A stretch of 25,937 bases of DNA, taken from the IMG/VR virus record IMGVR_UViG_3300020465_000085, positions 1 through 25,937 of that record; one strand, given 5' to 3'. A program made the translations under genes and the position numbers. The notes under the pieces were generated by a model. It worked only from the letters and a program-made list of their open reading frames with translations, did not search any database and had not been told where the DNA came from. Shown here in pieces: positions 1 to 6,655 of the stretch (the stretch's first letter is position 1; each line of letters starts with the position of its first letter). The DNA comes from a virus.

Positions 1-41
1 ACGACCATCGACCTTGTGCTTAGTTCATCTAGTGTATGCCT

Positions 42-84
42 TATCTTGCATAATGCAACTTTCTTAATATATAAGTATCTTGCA
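42..84 (+). promoter_or_regulatory. Two TATCTTGCA boxes upstream of first gene
   Basis: TATCTTGCA occurs at 42-50 and again at 76-84. The second copy ends eight bases before the ATG at 93. The spacer is AT-rich, and no Shine-Dalgarno sequence precedes that ATG. The same nine bases lie just before the starts of the genes at 9379 and 18918, in gene orientation. It may be a promoter or operator element; the role is inferred from position only. Confidence 0.4.
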
Positions 85-92
85 AACTGAAA

Positions 93-578
93 ATGGCCGA
101 AGTCGAAGAAAAGAAGAAATTATCTGAAGAGGAAAAGAAAAAGGCAGAAGCTGCTAAAGCTAAGAAGAAGAAACAAGAAGAGGAAGACGAGCCTCTATGG
201 CATGACCTTTTGGCTGCAACTCTGAAGTGCATAGTCCTTGGGTGGGCGTTGACCATGTTAACTCTTTCATACGTGCGATTGCCTGAGAAAATTACGATAG
301 GAAGGGCAAATGGTCAGATTGTTATTCCAATTCCAGAGCAAGGAAATATCGATCCGACTTTCCCTGCCAGCTTGCTCGGAAGTTTACTTTCGGCAATGGG
401 AATCGCTACGGCTACTCAAAAGAAGAATAATGGCAATGGTGGTGGTTTAACAGAAGAAAAGCTAATGAAAATACTTGCCATGCAAAATAGTAATGAACAG
501 GTTATTCGTGTGCAGACACCTATACACATCGTTGGTGGAGAACTCGTAAAATCAGAGAAGACAACTAAAGATAGTTAA
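93..578 (+). CDS. Small membrane protein with charged Lys/Glu N-terminus
   Basis: This encodes 161 residues. Residues 1-35 are almost entirely Lys, Glu and Ala and should form a cytoplasmic charged helix. One hydrophobic segment follows at about 39-60 (from LLAATL to TLSYV), then a Gly/Asn-rich linker and a C-terminal segment ending near residue 160. I do not know its function. It opens a run of membrane and secreted proteins, and its stop shares a base with the start of the next gene (578), so the two are probably translated together. There is no clear ribosome binding site before the ATG; a TATCTTGCA box sits there instead. A role in the virion envelope-facing module or in host membrane alteration is only a guess. 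Confidence 0.75.
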   Translation: MAEVEEKKKLSEEEKKKAEAAKAKKKKQEEEDEPLWHDLLAATLKCIVLGWALTMLTLSYVRLPEKITIGRANGQIVIPIPEQGNIDPTFPASLLGSLLSAMGIATATQKKNNGNGGGLTEEKLMKILAMQNSNEQVIRVQTPIHIVGGELVKSEKTTKDS

Positions 579-787
579 TGTCTGATTCAGGATTAAATCT
601 TGATGCTTCCCAAGAGGTCAAGATTACAGTGATGCAGCTAAAGATAGAGCGTCTAGAAGAGAAGCAAGCAGACCTGAGAGAGAGGTTAAAGGTAGTTGAG
701 AAGTGGGTTGTTGGAGCTGCAGCAGTATTAGCAGCGGGAGTTACTCTGATTGGATTCGCTACAAACATTTCTAAGGCATATCTATGA
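578..787 (+). CDS. XhlA-like coiled-coil/membrane-anchor protein
   Basis: This is a 69-residue protein with an amphipathic coiled coil at about residues 12-42 (KIERLEEKQADLRERLKVVE). A single C-terminal membrane helix follows (WVVGAAAVLAAGVTLIGFA, about 43-61). This order and size match the haemolysin XhlA-like family of phage proteins, which often accompany holins. The match is by architecture only. It overlaps the gene before it by one base and the next by four bases (784-787), so the three are likely one translational unit. It could assist lysis or simply be a membrane-tethered scaffold. Confidence 0.7.
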   Translation: MSDSGLNLDASQEVKITVMQLKIERLEEKQADLRERLKVVEKWVVGAAAVLAAGVTLIGFATNISKAYL

Positions 788-1041
788 TTTTCCTTTCAAG
801 ACCATCGGTATACTCCTTACCAGGTACATGGGAAAAGCAACCCATGATTGATCATTTTCATCTCACTCCAGACCAGGGTTTTATTCTGTTTCTTTCTTTA
901 GTACTACTGGGGTTGGTTGGGTATGGTCTGTATTACACTATTGGATCTGGGAAGAAAGAATTAAGGGATGCGATTGATGAGCATGCAAAGATGCATGAAC
1001 TAGGAATTGCACACGGTCATAGAGGTAAAAATAATCTTTAG
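784..1041 (+). CDS. MIFLS-PSV-LPGTWE family membrane protein, long form
   Basis: This encodes 85 residues. The N-terminus MIFLSRPSVYSLPGTWE is nearly the same as that of the protein at 5122-5289, which identifies a small paralogous family. A membrane helix follows at about 34-54 (FILFLSLVLLGLVGYGLYY), then a charged tail rich in Lys, His and Asp. The conserved first 17 residues precede the helix and are not a classical signal peptide. It overlaps the previous gene by four bases (ATGA). No function is recognised; it belongs to the membrane-protein cluster at the left of the window. Confidence 0.75.
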   Translation: MIFLSRPSVYSLPGTWEKQPMIDHFHLTPDQGFILFLSLVLLGLVGYGLYYTIGSGKKELRDAIDEHAKMHELGIAHGHRGKNNL

Positions 1042-1083
1042 AATTTAAAAATTCTCTACGATATAGGTAAATTAACGAATTTA

Positions 1084-1611
1084 ATGATGAAGCGGTTCGC
1101 TGTTTTTATTGGGTTGTTGTCGATATGTGGACCGGCTTATTCCGAAGTTCATCATCGTATAAGCAATTCTGTTCAATTAACGGTGGACGGAGCTTCGTCA
1201 ATTGCAACCCGTGTGCCGTCAACGATATCGGTAAGTGGCTCAAATATTAAAGTAGGATCGGGTAATAATGATACATTCGCAGGATTAACAGCTGGCTCTG
1301 CAACCGCTGCACCGACTGGAATAATGGGTAATTTTGATATCCATACAACTGGAAATGCATTCACGTTCAGCAATAGCTACTTGCAAGGTGACCCGATAGC
1401 TACGTTAAATGCAGGTTCAACAGTATCGACTACCACTGGTCAGGTACAGTCCATCCCTGCTTACGGCATAACCTCGACTTTTGCTGGCGGAACTAAATCG
1501 ACGTTAGCTGGAACTCTGACTTCGGCTAATGGTGGCAGCTCGGCGGTAGTGGCTGGAGGGGCTGGTACCACTGCGATTATGCAGTATACACAAGAAATTT
1601 CCGTGCGCTAG
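1084..1611 (+). CDS. Secreted Ser/Thr/Gly-rich protein with signal peptide
   Basis: This encodes 175 residues with a clear signal peptide at 1-20 (MMKRFAVFIGLLSICGPAYS, then EVHHR). The mature chain is rich in Ser, Thr, Gly and Ala, with few charges and no Cys, as expected for an extended beta-rich exported protein. I recall similar short signal-peptide proteins in marine cyanophages but cannot name a function. The next gene starts one base after its stop and also carries a signal peptide, so the two are probably made and exported together. The likely destination is the periplasm or outer surface of the infected cell, or the virion. Confidence 0.8.
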   Translation: MMKRFAVFIGLLSICGPAYSEVHHRISNSVQLTVDGASSIATRVPSTISVSGSNIKVGSGNNDTFAGLTAGSATAAPTGIMGNFDIHTTGNAFTFSNSYLQGDPIATLNAGSTVSTTTGQVQSIPAYGITSTFAGGTKSTLAGTLTSANGGSSAVVAGGAGTTAIMQYTQEISVR

Positions 1612-1612
1612 G

Positions 1613-2053
1613 GTGAAGCGTTTTATTGGTTTATTATTTATTTTATTTGGCTGGTCCAACCCCAGTTATGGAGTTCCTATAGCACCAAATTATACTTCAG
1701 GGAAATTAGATAGTACTACCACCCAGCGTCAGGTGATATCGGAGGTGATCGTGTCAGAAGACTATAATTCTGGATTTGTTCATTCTGTGTCTGGGACAGG
1801 TATTTCGCCTAGCACTGGTCACATTAATCCAACTGATACAACTACAATTAGACATACGACGACTTCAGGTGGTACGTCCACATGGACTGGACTCGATTTA
1901 GATACATCTCCAAACTGGTCTCTAACCCAGCCAGGAGGAACCTTTACATACACAAGCTCATACCAAGGACCAGGACTTCGGAATCGCACATCCATAACGA
2001 GGCAAACCGAAATCGAAACGACAATAGTCAGTTCAAGCGTGTTCAGTCAGTAG
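1613..2053 (+). CDS. Second secreted Ser/Thr-rich protein (GTG start)
   Basis: This encodes 146 residues. The first codon is GTG at 1613, immediately after the previous stop (TAG 1609-1611), which suggests re-initiation. A signal peptide is visible at about 1-20 (KRFIGLLFILFGWSNPSYG). The rest is rich in Thr, Ser and Gly with no recognised domain. Its stop at 2053 lies inside the start of the next secreted-protein frame, whose signal-like segment begins at about 2032. That makes this junction unusual. A possible −1 shift from this frame into the next is discussed in the findings. Confidence 0.75.
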   Translation: MKRFIGLLFILFGWSNPSYGVPIAPNYTSGKLDSTTTQRQVISEVIVSEDYNSGFVHSVSGTGISPSTGHINPTDTTTIRHTTTSGGTSTWTGLDLDTSPNWSLTQPGGTFTYTSSYQGPGLRNRTSITRQTEIETTIVSSSVFSQ

Positions 2054-2841
2054 CTTCTGGGCTTCTTAGTATATTCTTATTACCTGTTAATGCATTAGCA
2101 GACGTAGGTGGCGTATCGGCTACTTCCAACCCTGTCGCGAACAGTTCAGGGTCAGCAACTGTGAATGCATATCAAGTGTTGACTGGAAATTTTATAAACT
2201 CGACGTTTGGTAAAAATGGTGTGATTTGTCAGGCAGAAACTATGACAATATCCCCATATGTTGGATTGAATCATAATATTAAACGACCATACGAAAAATC
2301 TTATAAAGAGCCTGTTTATGACATGAGGGCGGATGATTCAGGTAATTTGCTTAACCCTGGCGGAATATTGTTTGAGAAAGATGTTCTTACACAACAACGG
2401 GATAATCACGGGGCTTCCTATGGCCTAACTATCCAATGGTCTAAGCCCTTAGATCGAGAGCTACAATCACTGTGTAGAGAAGCAGGACGAACAGAAATTG
2501 CTCTAAGAAAGGCAGATTTAAATTTAAGAATTTTAGACTACGAAATTTCACGGCTCAAGCACTGTGGAACTCTCAAGAAAGAGGGAATCTCCTTTGCCTC
2601 TCATTCTAAATACAAGCTGATCTGCGACGATATTCATGTTGCAATAAGTCCATATTCAGTACCTAATCACTCACATCAAATCAACGTCACAAAAACACCA
2701 GCCATAGAAGAGTTAAAACAAAAGCAATTAAACAGCAAAGATACAGACCAACAAATAAACGCATCTACTTCTTCAGAGCCTTCTGCGCTAATCGGCGTTC
2801 ACGAACTGAAAGCACCTTGGGCTTCTTCCCTAGACGACTAA
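1882..2841 (+). CDS. Secreted cyanophage-type protein; true start unclear
   Basis: The open frame spans 319 codons, but only the part from about 2032 looks like real protein. A signal-peptide-like stretch (KRVQSVASGLLSIFLLPVNALA, with cleavage expected before DVGG) starts near residue 52. It is followed by a mature domain of about 245 residues with paired Cys and a helical stretch near residues 190-230. The first 50 residues are read out of frame through the 3' part of the previous gene and look like a shadow. No ATG, GTG or TTG lies at the expected start: the codon before AAG CGT is TTC. I recall this family (ADVGGVSATSNPVANSS-type) from marine cyanophages; its role is unknown. The 3' end overlaps the opposing gene by 77 bp. 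Confidence 0.65.
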   Translation: MDWTRFRYISKLVSNPARRNLYIHKLIPRTRTSESHIHNEANRNRNDNSQFKRVQSVASGLLSIFLLPVNALADVGGVSATSNPVANSSGSATVNAYQVLTGNFINSTFGKNGVICQAETMTISPYVGLNHNIKRPYEKSYKEPVYDMRADDSGNLLNPGGILFEKDVLTQQRDNHGASYGLTIQWSKPLDRELQSLCREAGRTEIALRKADLNLRILDYEISRLKHCGTLKKEGISFASHSKYKLICDDIHVAISPYSVPNHSHQINVTKTPAIEELKQKQLNSKDTDQQINASTSSEPSALIGVHELKAPWASSLDD

Positions 2842-3562
2842 GCACACGTTTAACCAGACGTTTAGTAAGGGGTTTGACGATTTTGAGCAAGGCATCCGAT
2901 AGGGGCTTAATCAACACAGAACTGGTTACTGCTGTGGCAGCTATTGCCGCTGTGGTAAGAGCGACTGGAGGAGGGGGCAGATATGTAAAAGCTATGTCCT
3001 GCGGCTTCTCTGAAGTCCAATTGGTTATGCATTCACCATTAGCGTTTAAGCGATAGGATTCAACACGAGCTGTTCCAAATTTACCCTTGCTACCTATCGG
3101 AGGATCGTCTGGACGTGGGCAAGGGTTAGGTTCAGTAAAGCCATCTGTAGGTAAGCCAGGTTTGCTAGAAGCAACTCCTGAAGTTTGTGAATTTTTATTC
3201 TCTTCTTTCTTTGTTTCGGATTTAGGCTGCTCCATCGGTGGTGGCAGCATTACTCTTTCTTGTTTCTCTATTACTGGTTCTAAATTATTAGGATTCCAAT
3301 CCATCGGTTCGAACACAGGTTGTTTACCCGGATCGCAGACGATAAGATTTCCGACCTCATCATCCACAATAAGACTTTCATTATTCCTCGTCTCACGAGC
3401 CTTCACACAGCCAGGAACGTCAACGATGGGAAAACCTATTTGACCTGTAATTATCTGCTGCGTGACGACTGGTAGGGCAGGTATGCTTTCAGGTCTATCC
3501 AATCCCCACTGAGGTATGTCTGGGACAAATACCTCTCTAATCTTGATCTCTTTTATCTCCAC
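2765..3562 (-). CDS. Proline-rich protein with C-terminal membrane segment
   Basis: This encodes 265 residues. The N-terminus is short and proline-rich (VPDIPQWGLDRPESIPALP), followed by a PGCV-ARE segment, an acidic/Pro linker with Lys/Glu runs at about 110-130, and a GECITNW segment. A hydrophobic helix lies at about 200-218 (VALTTAAIAATAVTSSVLI). The tail is very basic (LLKIVKPLTKRLVKRVLSRLGKKPK). I recall this arrangement as a conserved hypothetical of marine cyanophages; the function is unknown. It starts next to the stop of the small membrane protein at 3563-3784, so the two form a minus-strand pair. The last 77 bp lie antisense to the 3' end of the secreted protein. Confidence 0.75.
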   Translation of the reverse strand: MEIKEIKIREVFVPDIPQWGLDRPESIPALPVVTQQIITGQIGFPIVDVPGCVKARETRNNESLIVDDEVGNLIVCDPGKQPVFEPMDWNPNNLEPVIEKQERVMLPPPMEQPKSETKKEENKNSQTSGVASSKPGLPTDGFTEPNPCPRPDDPPIGSKGKFGTARVESYRLNANGECITNWTSEKPQDIAFTYLPPPPVALTTAAIAATAVTSSVLIKPLSDALLKIVKPLTKRLVKRVLSRLGKKPKVLSVRERRLAQKALKK

Positions 3563-3784
3563 CTATAACTGGATTGGTATAACCCCTCCAGTGACTTCAG
3601 GTAATTCTGGTATAGATTCACCAACTTGCTTTTGTATATCAGGTGTCATGCTCTTCAAGAAAGCCTTCTTAATTTTCTCCTGTGCTGCTGGTGTTCTTAT
3701 ATAGAAATAGGCTCCAATTGTTCCTCCAATAATTGAAAGATTCAGAGCAATGCTAGCTATAGCAACAATTTTTATAGCCTTCAT
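3563..3784 (-). CDS. Small single-pass membrane protein
   Basis: This encodes 73 residues. A basic MKAIK start is followed by a hydrophobic segment at about 5-28 (IVAIASIALNLSIIGGTIGAYFYI), which could be an uncleaved membrane anchor. The tail is a charged amphipathic region of about 40 residues. Its stop adjoins the start of the proline-rich protein downstream, so co-expression is likely. Similar short anchors precede that family in cyanophages as far as I recall. No function is known. Confidence 0.7.
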   Translation of the reverse strand: MKAIKIVAIASIALNLSIIGGTIGAYFYIRTPAAQEKIKKAFLKSMTPDIQKQVGESIPELPEVTGGVIPIQL

Positions 3785-3877
3785 ATTATTGAGAGTGATA
3801 CTTTTAATTGTAGGTGTTTTAAAAATTAAACTCGTATGTAGAGGTTTAAATTTGTTTAGTGTTTAAGCAACTGAATA

Positions 3878-4423
3878 TTGCTCTTGATACCAGACAGCTG
3901 GGAGACCTATCGCTACGGCCTAGTAGAGATATCCAAAGGAGCAGCAATGAAACGCTTCAGACAATCAATTAAAGATGAATGGGGCTGCTGTGCTTATTGC
4001 GGGGACAAGGAAGATGGGAAAGGCGTTAAAATTCACTTAACAATTGATCATGTAAAACCCAAAGCATATGGAGGTGGAAGCTTACGCACGAATTTAGTTC
4101 CAGCCTGTGTGGCTTGTAACTCCAACAAAGGTTCGAGTCGTGACTGGTTAGCTTGGTATAAGACACAAAAGTTTTACTGTGAGCAAAAAGCAGCCAGAAT
4201 AAAGAAATGGATTACACCTCTTAATAACGATTTATTTGATCTATGGTGTTTATCAGGAGCAATTAATCATGAACTTACCCGATCTGACCGACGAGCAGAC
4301 ATTCATGCTTCACAGGATTGCAATAGAGACGAGGGGTTATTCAAGGGACGAATTGATCGAGGAATTACTAGGTTGCTGGGAGGACAAATTCAGGCAGAAG
4401 CAAGCCTTTCTTGCAGCCAGTAA
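3878..4423 (+). CDS. HNH endonuclease
   Basis: This encodes up to 181 residues. The HNH core is clear: CAYCG (about 38-42), IDHVKP with the catalytic His, an Asn in RTNLVPAC, and CVACN. The paired CxxC motifs hold zinc and the DH/N residues cut DNA. Such free-standing HNH nucleases are common in cyanophages as homing or packaging-associated enzymes. The start is uncertain. TTG at 3878 is the first available after an in-frame stop, and I prefer it because SWETYRYGLVEISKGAA reads like coding sequence. The ATG at 3947 has an excellent AAAGGAG five bases upstream. The C-terminal 155 bp overlap the next gene in another frame, so the tail after about residue 125 may be dispensable. Confidence 0.85.
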   Translation: MLLIPDSWETYRYGLVEISKGAAMKRFRQSIKDEWGCCAYCGDKEDGKGVKIHLTIDHVKPKAYGGGSLRTNLVPACVACNSNKGSSRDWLAWYKTQKFYCEQKAARIKKWITPLNNDLFDLWCLSGAINHELTRSDRRADIHASQDCNRDEGLFKGRIDRGITRLLGGQIQAEASLSCSQ

Positions 4424-4595
4424 AAATGCAGGCTTTGCGTTTAAGTTCAACGAAGGGATTGCTGTCACTTCTTTTGCAGACGAAGATGGCGATGAAGTAG
4501 ACGTTGACGGAGACACAAATGCCTTAGAGGAAATTGTGAATACAGCCAATTTTGAACTAGATATGGATGCGATTGTTCTAGGTAATGACGAATAG
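4269..4595 (+). CDS. Small acidic protein with NblA-like helical N-terminus
   Basis: This is a 108-residue protein starting at ATG 4269, which has AGGAG at 4255-4259. A longer in-frame start at 4236 lacks this site. Residues 1-45 (LTDEQTFMLHRIAIE, then SRDELIEELLGCWE) resemble the NblA/Ycf18 pattern in which a Leu-x-x-Glu-Gln-x-Phe helix is followed by a second amphipathic helix. NblA proteins target phycobilisomes for degradation and are known in some cyanophages. The C-terminus is very acidic (EDGDEVDVDGD), which NblA lacks. The assignment is tentative; a generic helical-hairpin phage protein is the alternative. The first half overlaps the HNH gene in a different frame. Confidence 0.6.
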   Translation: MNLPDLTDEQTFMLHRIAIETRGYSRDELIEELLGCWEDKFRQKQAFLAASKNAGFAFKFNEGIAVTSFADEDGDEVDVDGDTNALEEIVNTANFELDMDAIVLGNDE

Positions 4596-4645
4596 TGGCA
4601 GTTCAGGCGTATATCAATTAGATTACATTTTGCAAGACATAGTTT

Positions 4646-5116
4646 ATGGAAATTCTTATAGCCAGTGCCGCTGCGGTTGTGGTTGGTTTAGCAACAGGTC
4701 AGTTCGTTACGATCGGTTTAAAGGGAGAGAGCAAGGATGAGGAACTAGCGAGAAGAGTTCAAACCATAGAGAAGGTAATACCAGGGTTAATACCAAGAAC
4801 AGAAGTACAGGAAGTTATTAATAAAGTTCCGCCATTAGTTGCTCAGCAAGTGCAGTCTGAAATAACAGAACTTGCTACTCGATTACAGGCAGCCCAACCT
4901 CCAGCTCCGGTACCAGCTCAGCCGGTCATGCCTCCTATGCCGCCTGCTTTCGTTGAACTTCAACAGCAAAATGCAGCTCGTCAAAAAGCATTAGATGACC
5001 TCGAAGGACAGATGGATAGTTTTACGAAACAAATGAATATGGATATTCCTCAAGTCAATCAAATGGAAGCCTTACAAAAACAAATGAAACCTAGAAATAG
5101 GAAACCTAGACAGTAA
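4646..5116 (+). CDS. Membrane-anchored coiled-coil, proline-rich protein
   Basis: This encodes 156 residues. The N-terminus is a short hydrophobic helix (about 3-24, ILIASAAAVVVGLATGQFVTI) with no charged residue before it except Glu2. A long helical region follows (about 30-80), then a Pro/Ala/Gln hinge (PPAPVPAQPVMPPMPP, about 90-107) and a second coiled coil rich in Gln, ending in a basic tail (RNRKPRQ). The gene is followed five bases later by a paralogue of the 784-1041 protein, so this block repeats the plan of the first three genes. No function is assigned. Confidence 0.75.
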   Translation: MEILIASAAAVVVGLATGQFVTIGLKGESKDEELARRVQTIEKVIPGLIPRTEVQEVINKVPPLVAQQVQSEITELATRLQAAQPPAPVPAQPVMPPMPPAFVELQQQNAARQKALDDLEGQMDSFTKQMNMDIPQVNQMEALQKQMKPRNRKPRQ

Positions 5117-5121
5117 CTATT

Positions 5122-5289
5122 ATGATTTTTCTATCAAAGCCCTCAGTATTTTTCTTACCTGGAACATGGGAAGCGCAAGAACCTATAGCCGCTGATTCTA
5201 CTAATTGGGTCGTGACTATAGGAGTAGTTATTTTACTTTTGTATTGGGCTATTTATATTTTGCCTAAGAAAATGAAAAGGGATAGTTGA
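5122..5289 (+). CDS. MIFLS-PSV-LPGTWE family membrane protein, short form
   Basis: This is a 55-residue gene. Its N-terminus, MIFLSKPSVFFLPGTWE, matches residues 1-17 of the protein at 784-1041 at 14 of 17 positions. A membrane helix follows at about 29-46 (WVVTIGVVILLLYWAIYIL), and the tail is basic (PKKMKRDS). Compared with the long form it lacks the His-rich tail. It begins five bases after the previous stop, and its TGA overlaps a TTG that may start the next gene. Two copies beside similar membrane/coiled-coil genes suggest an ancestral duplication of a small gene block. Confidence 0.8.
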   Translation: MIFLSKPSVFFLPGTWEAQEPIAADSTNWVVTIGVVILLLYWAIYILPKKMKRDS

Positions 5290-5426
5290 AAAAAGAATTA
5301 AGTCTTCACGAAAGAATAACTGAAGCATATAAAAATTATCATTCCCCTTGGACTGATGGTTCCGAAAAAGAATATTGGTGGAATAAAATTAAAGAATTAT
5401 CCAAAGAAAGAGCCTTAGAGTCTTAG
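5286..5426 (+). CDS. Tiny charged protein (TTG start)
   Basis: This is a 46-residue frame beginning at TTG 5286, which overlaps the TGA of the preceding gene (TTGA). GGG is present about six bases upstream. The peptide (KKELSLHERITEAYKNYHSPW, then a Trp-Trp-rich helix) has the look of a small helical phage protein. It has no recognised family. Its 3' end overlaps the opposing gene 5415-5570 by 12 bp. It is supported only by its placement and protein-like composition. Confidence 0.5.
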   Translation: MKKELSLHERITEAYKNYHSPWTDGSEKEYWWNKIKELSKERALES

Positions 5427-5570
5427 CTCAGGCTTAACATCTGCTGCCTTTTCTTCTATGAAACGATAGAAATCATGTCGTTTGCTTTGCCATGATTGAA
5501 GACGATCCTGTTGTCTCTCAATCTCTTTGCAATGATCACAATCACATTTACAAGTAAGACTTTTGTTCAT
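5415..5570 (-). CDS. Tiny Cys-cluster protein
   Basis: This encodes 51 residues. The N-terminus carries a dense Cys motif (CKCDCDHCK, residues 7-15), which could bind a metal. A helical segment rich in Arg, Gln and Lys follows. The ATG at 5570 overlaps the stop of the upstream gene in a TAATG junction, which argues for translational coupling and for the reality of this short frame. The function is unknown. Confidence 0.6.
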   Translation of the reverse strand: MNKSLTCKCDCDHCKEIERQQDRLQSWQSKRHDFYRFIEEKAADVKPELRL

Positions 5571-5962
5571 TAATCTAATCCCAAATCTATAGGATCTGCT
5601 TTCTTGATTTGGGTGTATAAATCTATATTAAAACCTTCAGATTTCAGTCCATCATCTTTCGTAAATTCCTGACCATCTGGACCAGTAAAACGATCATCAG
5701 TTCCCCAATTATTTCTTTGATATTCCATTAAAAAGAGCAAGCAGCATCCAGCGTGGGCGAGGTGTGACTTTCCTGTTTCCCTATCAAGATCCTCTCCTCT
5801 CCACCAAGCGAAGATATGTCTGCATAGTGCTGCGAAATATCTTCCCCACTCGGTGCCCCTGCACCAGTTATTAGCAGTGTACTTTCGAGCACCAATACTG
5901 AGAACGTCAGCGATGTCTCCAACAGCTTCCCAAGGCACGAGATCAAAACGGGTTTTCTCCAT
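5570..5962 (-). CDS. DUF5664-type (dATP/dGTP diphosphohydrolase-like) protein
   Basis: This encodes 130 residues from the ATG at 5962. The open frame runs further up to 6034, but the family pattern begins at RFDLVPWEAV. The sequence follows the DUF5664 plan: RFDL-P, then a helix with SIGARKYTANNW-GTEWGRYFAALCRHIFAWWRGED, then HLAHAGCCLLFLMEY. Members are common in phages and are annotated as N-terminal domains of dATP/dGTP diphosphohydrolases or MazG-like pyrophosphatases. The His and Asp/Glu residues in the helices are consistent with a metal-binding nucleotide hydrolase, but the substrate is not shown by sequence. This would fit with the dCMP deaminase and ThyX-like genes in managing nucleotides. 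A tiny Cys-rich gene is coupled directly downstream. Confidence 0.75.
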   Translation of the reverse strand: MEKTRFDLVPWEAVGDIADVLSIGARKYTANNWCRGTEWGRYFAALCRHIFAWWRGEDLDRETGKSHLAHAGCCLLFLMEYQRNNWGTDDRFTGPDGQEFTKDDGLKSEGFNIDLYTQIKKADPIDLGLD

Positions 5963-6018
5963 TCCTTGGATGTCTATTACGCTTAGGATAGGGTTAAGTA
6001 TAAGATAGATCAAGCGTA

Positions 6019-6267
6019 TTGAGTGATAAAACACACGCAGAAAGGAAGAAGCTCCTGACTCTTGCAGTTATGGAAAGGCAATTGCTTGAAGGTTACGCTT
6101 TATGCGATGCCTTGCTGCGTGAACATCGAGGTCTAACTCCGACCTTGGTCATTGTAATGTTCACCTTGATCCACAACTTCCATTTCTATTTGATGATTAA
6201 GTATGTCCCAAGAAAGAAATGGCCTGAGAAACTATTAATTTTAGGAGCTGAATATGGCATTGAATAG
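6019..6267 (+). CDS. Small hypothetical protein (TTG start)
   Basis: This encodes 82 residues if TTG 6019 is used; an in-frame ATG at 6070 gives 65 residues. The chain begins with a charged helix (AERKKLLTLAVMERQLLEGY). A hydrophobic stretch follows near residues 41-60 (LTPTLVIVMFTLIHNFHFYLMI) that could be a membrane helix. Neither start has a good ribosome binding site. The gene overlaps the next one by 14 bp in another frame. No family is recognised. Confidence 0.55.
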   Translation: MSDKTHAERKKLLTLAVMERQLLEGYALCDALLREHRGLTPTLVIVMFTLIHNFHFYLMIKYVPRKKWPEKLLILGAEYGIE

Positions 6268-6508
6268 ATCAAAAAACGCACTAGTCAGACGACATCTTGC
6301 TAAAGCGAGGAAGGAAAATCATCGGGCTCAAAACTACGGTGGAAGTACTGGTGGCAGAAAATCATTAGATGGTAGTGGTGGTATAAGAATCCTGAATCAA
6401 AGAACAACGCAGCAGGCAATAGATAATCAGGTCTTTAAGGAAGATCTTGAAAAGTATGGAGCAAGGAGAGCTTTATTTGATGCAAGATATGGGAATCTAG
6501 GAACTTAG
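6254..6508 (+). CDS. Small basic Gly/Arg-rich protein
   Basis: This encodes 84 residues with a strongly basic N-terminus (RSKNALVRRHLAKARKENHR), a Gly/Ser linker (YGGSTGGRKSLDGSGG), and a helical C-terminal half. TAGGAG lies just upstream of the ATG at 6254. The composition would suit nucleic-acid or virion binding, but no motif proves it. The stop overlaps the opposing zinc-ribbon gene by 4 bp. Confidence 0.6.
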   Translation: MALNRSKNALVRRHLAKARKENHRAQNYGGSTGGRKSLDGSGGIRILNQRTTQQAIDNQVFKEDLEKYGARRALFDARYGNLGT

Positions 6509-6651
6509 TCTTGCTTCTTGTGATAGACCTCAACATGTGACTCACATTCTGGACACGACAGAAAAGTAACGAAATCATATTCGTCGCTTGGAATAGGAAG
6601 ATCTGAATCGCTTCCCCAGATCAATTCGGTCTTGCAGTGCCAACAGTTCAT
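6505..6651 (-). CDS. Zinc-ribbon mini-protein, copy 2
   Basis: This is a 48-residue protein with two CxxC knuckles: CWHC at residues 3-6 and CPEC near residue 33. They frame a short acidic loop, and the chain ends SHVEVYHKK. It is a paralogue of the protein at 12963-13115 (shared pattern: Met-x-Cys-x-His-Cys, LIW, Cys-x-x-Cys, VEVY, Lys). Four Cys are expected to bind one zinc ion. I recall this family as a frequent small hypothetical of marine cyanophages. Its ATG lies four bases after the stop of the upstream gene, so they are probably coupled. Confidence 0.8.
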   Translation of the reverse strand: MNCWHCKTELIWGSDSDLPIPSDEYDFVTFLSCPECESHVEVYHKKQD

Positions 6652-6655
6652 GAAA

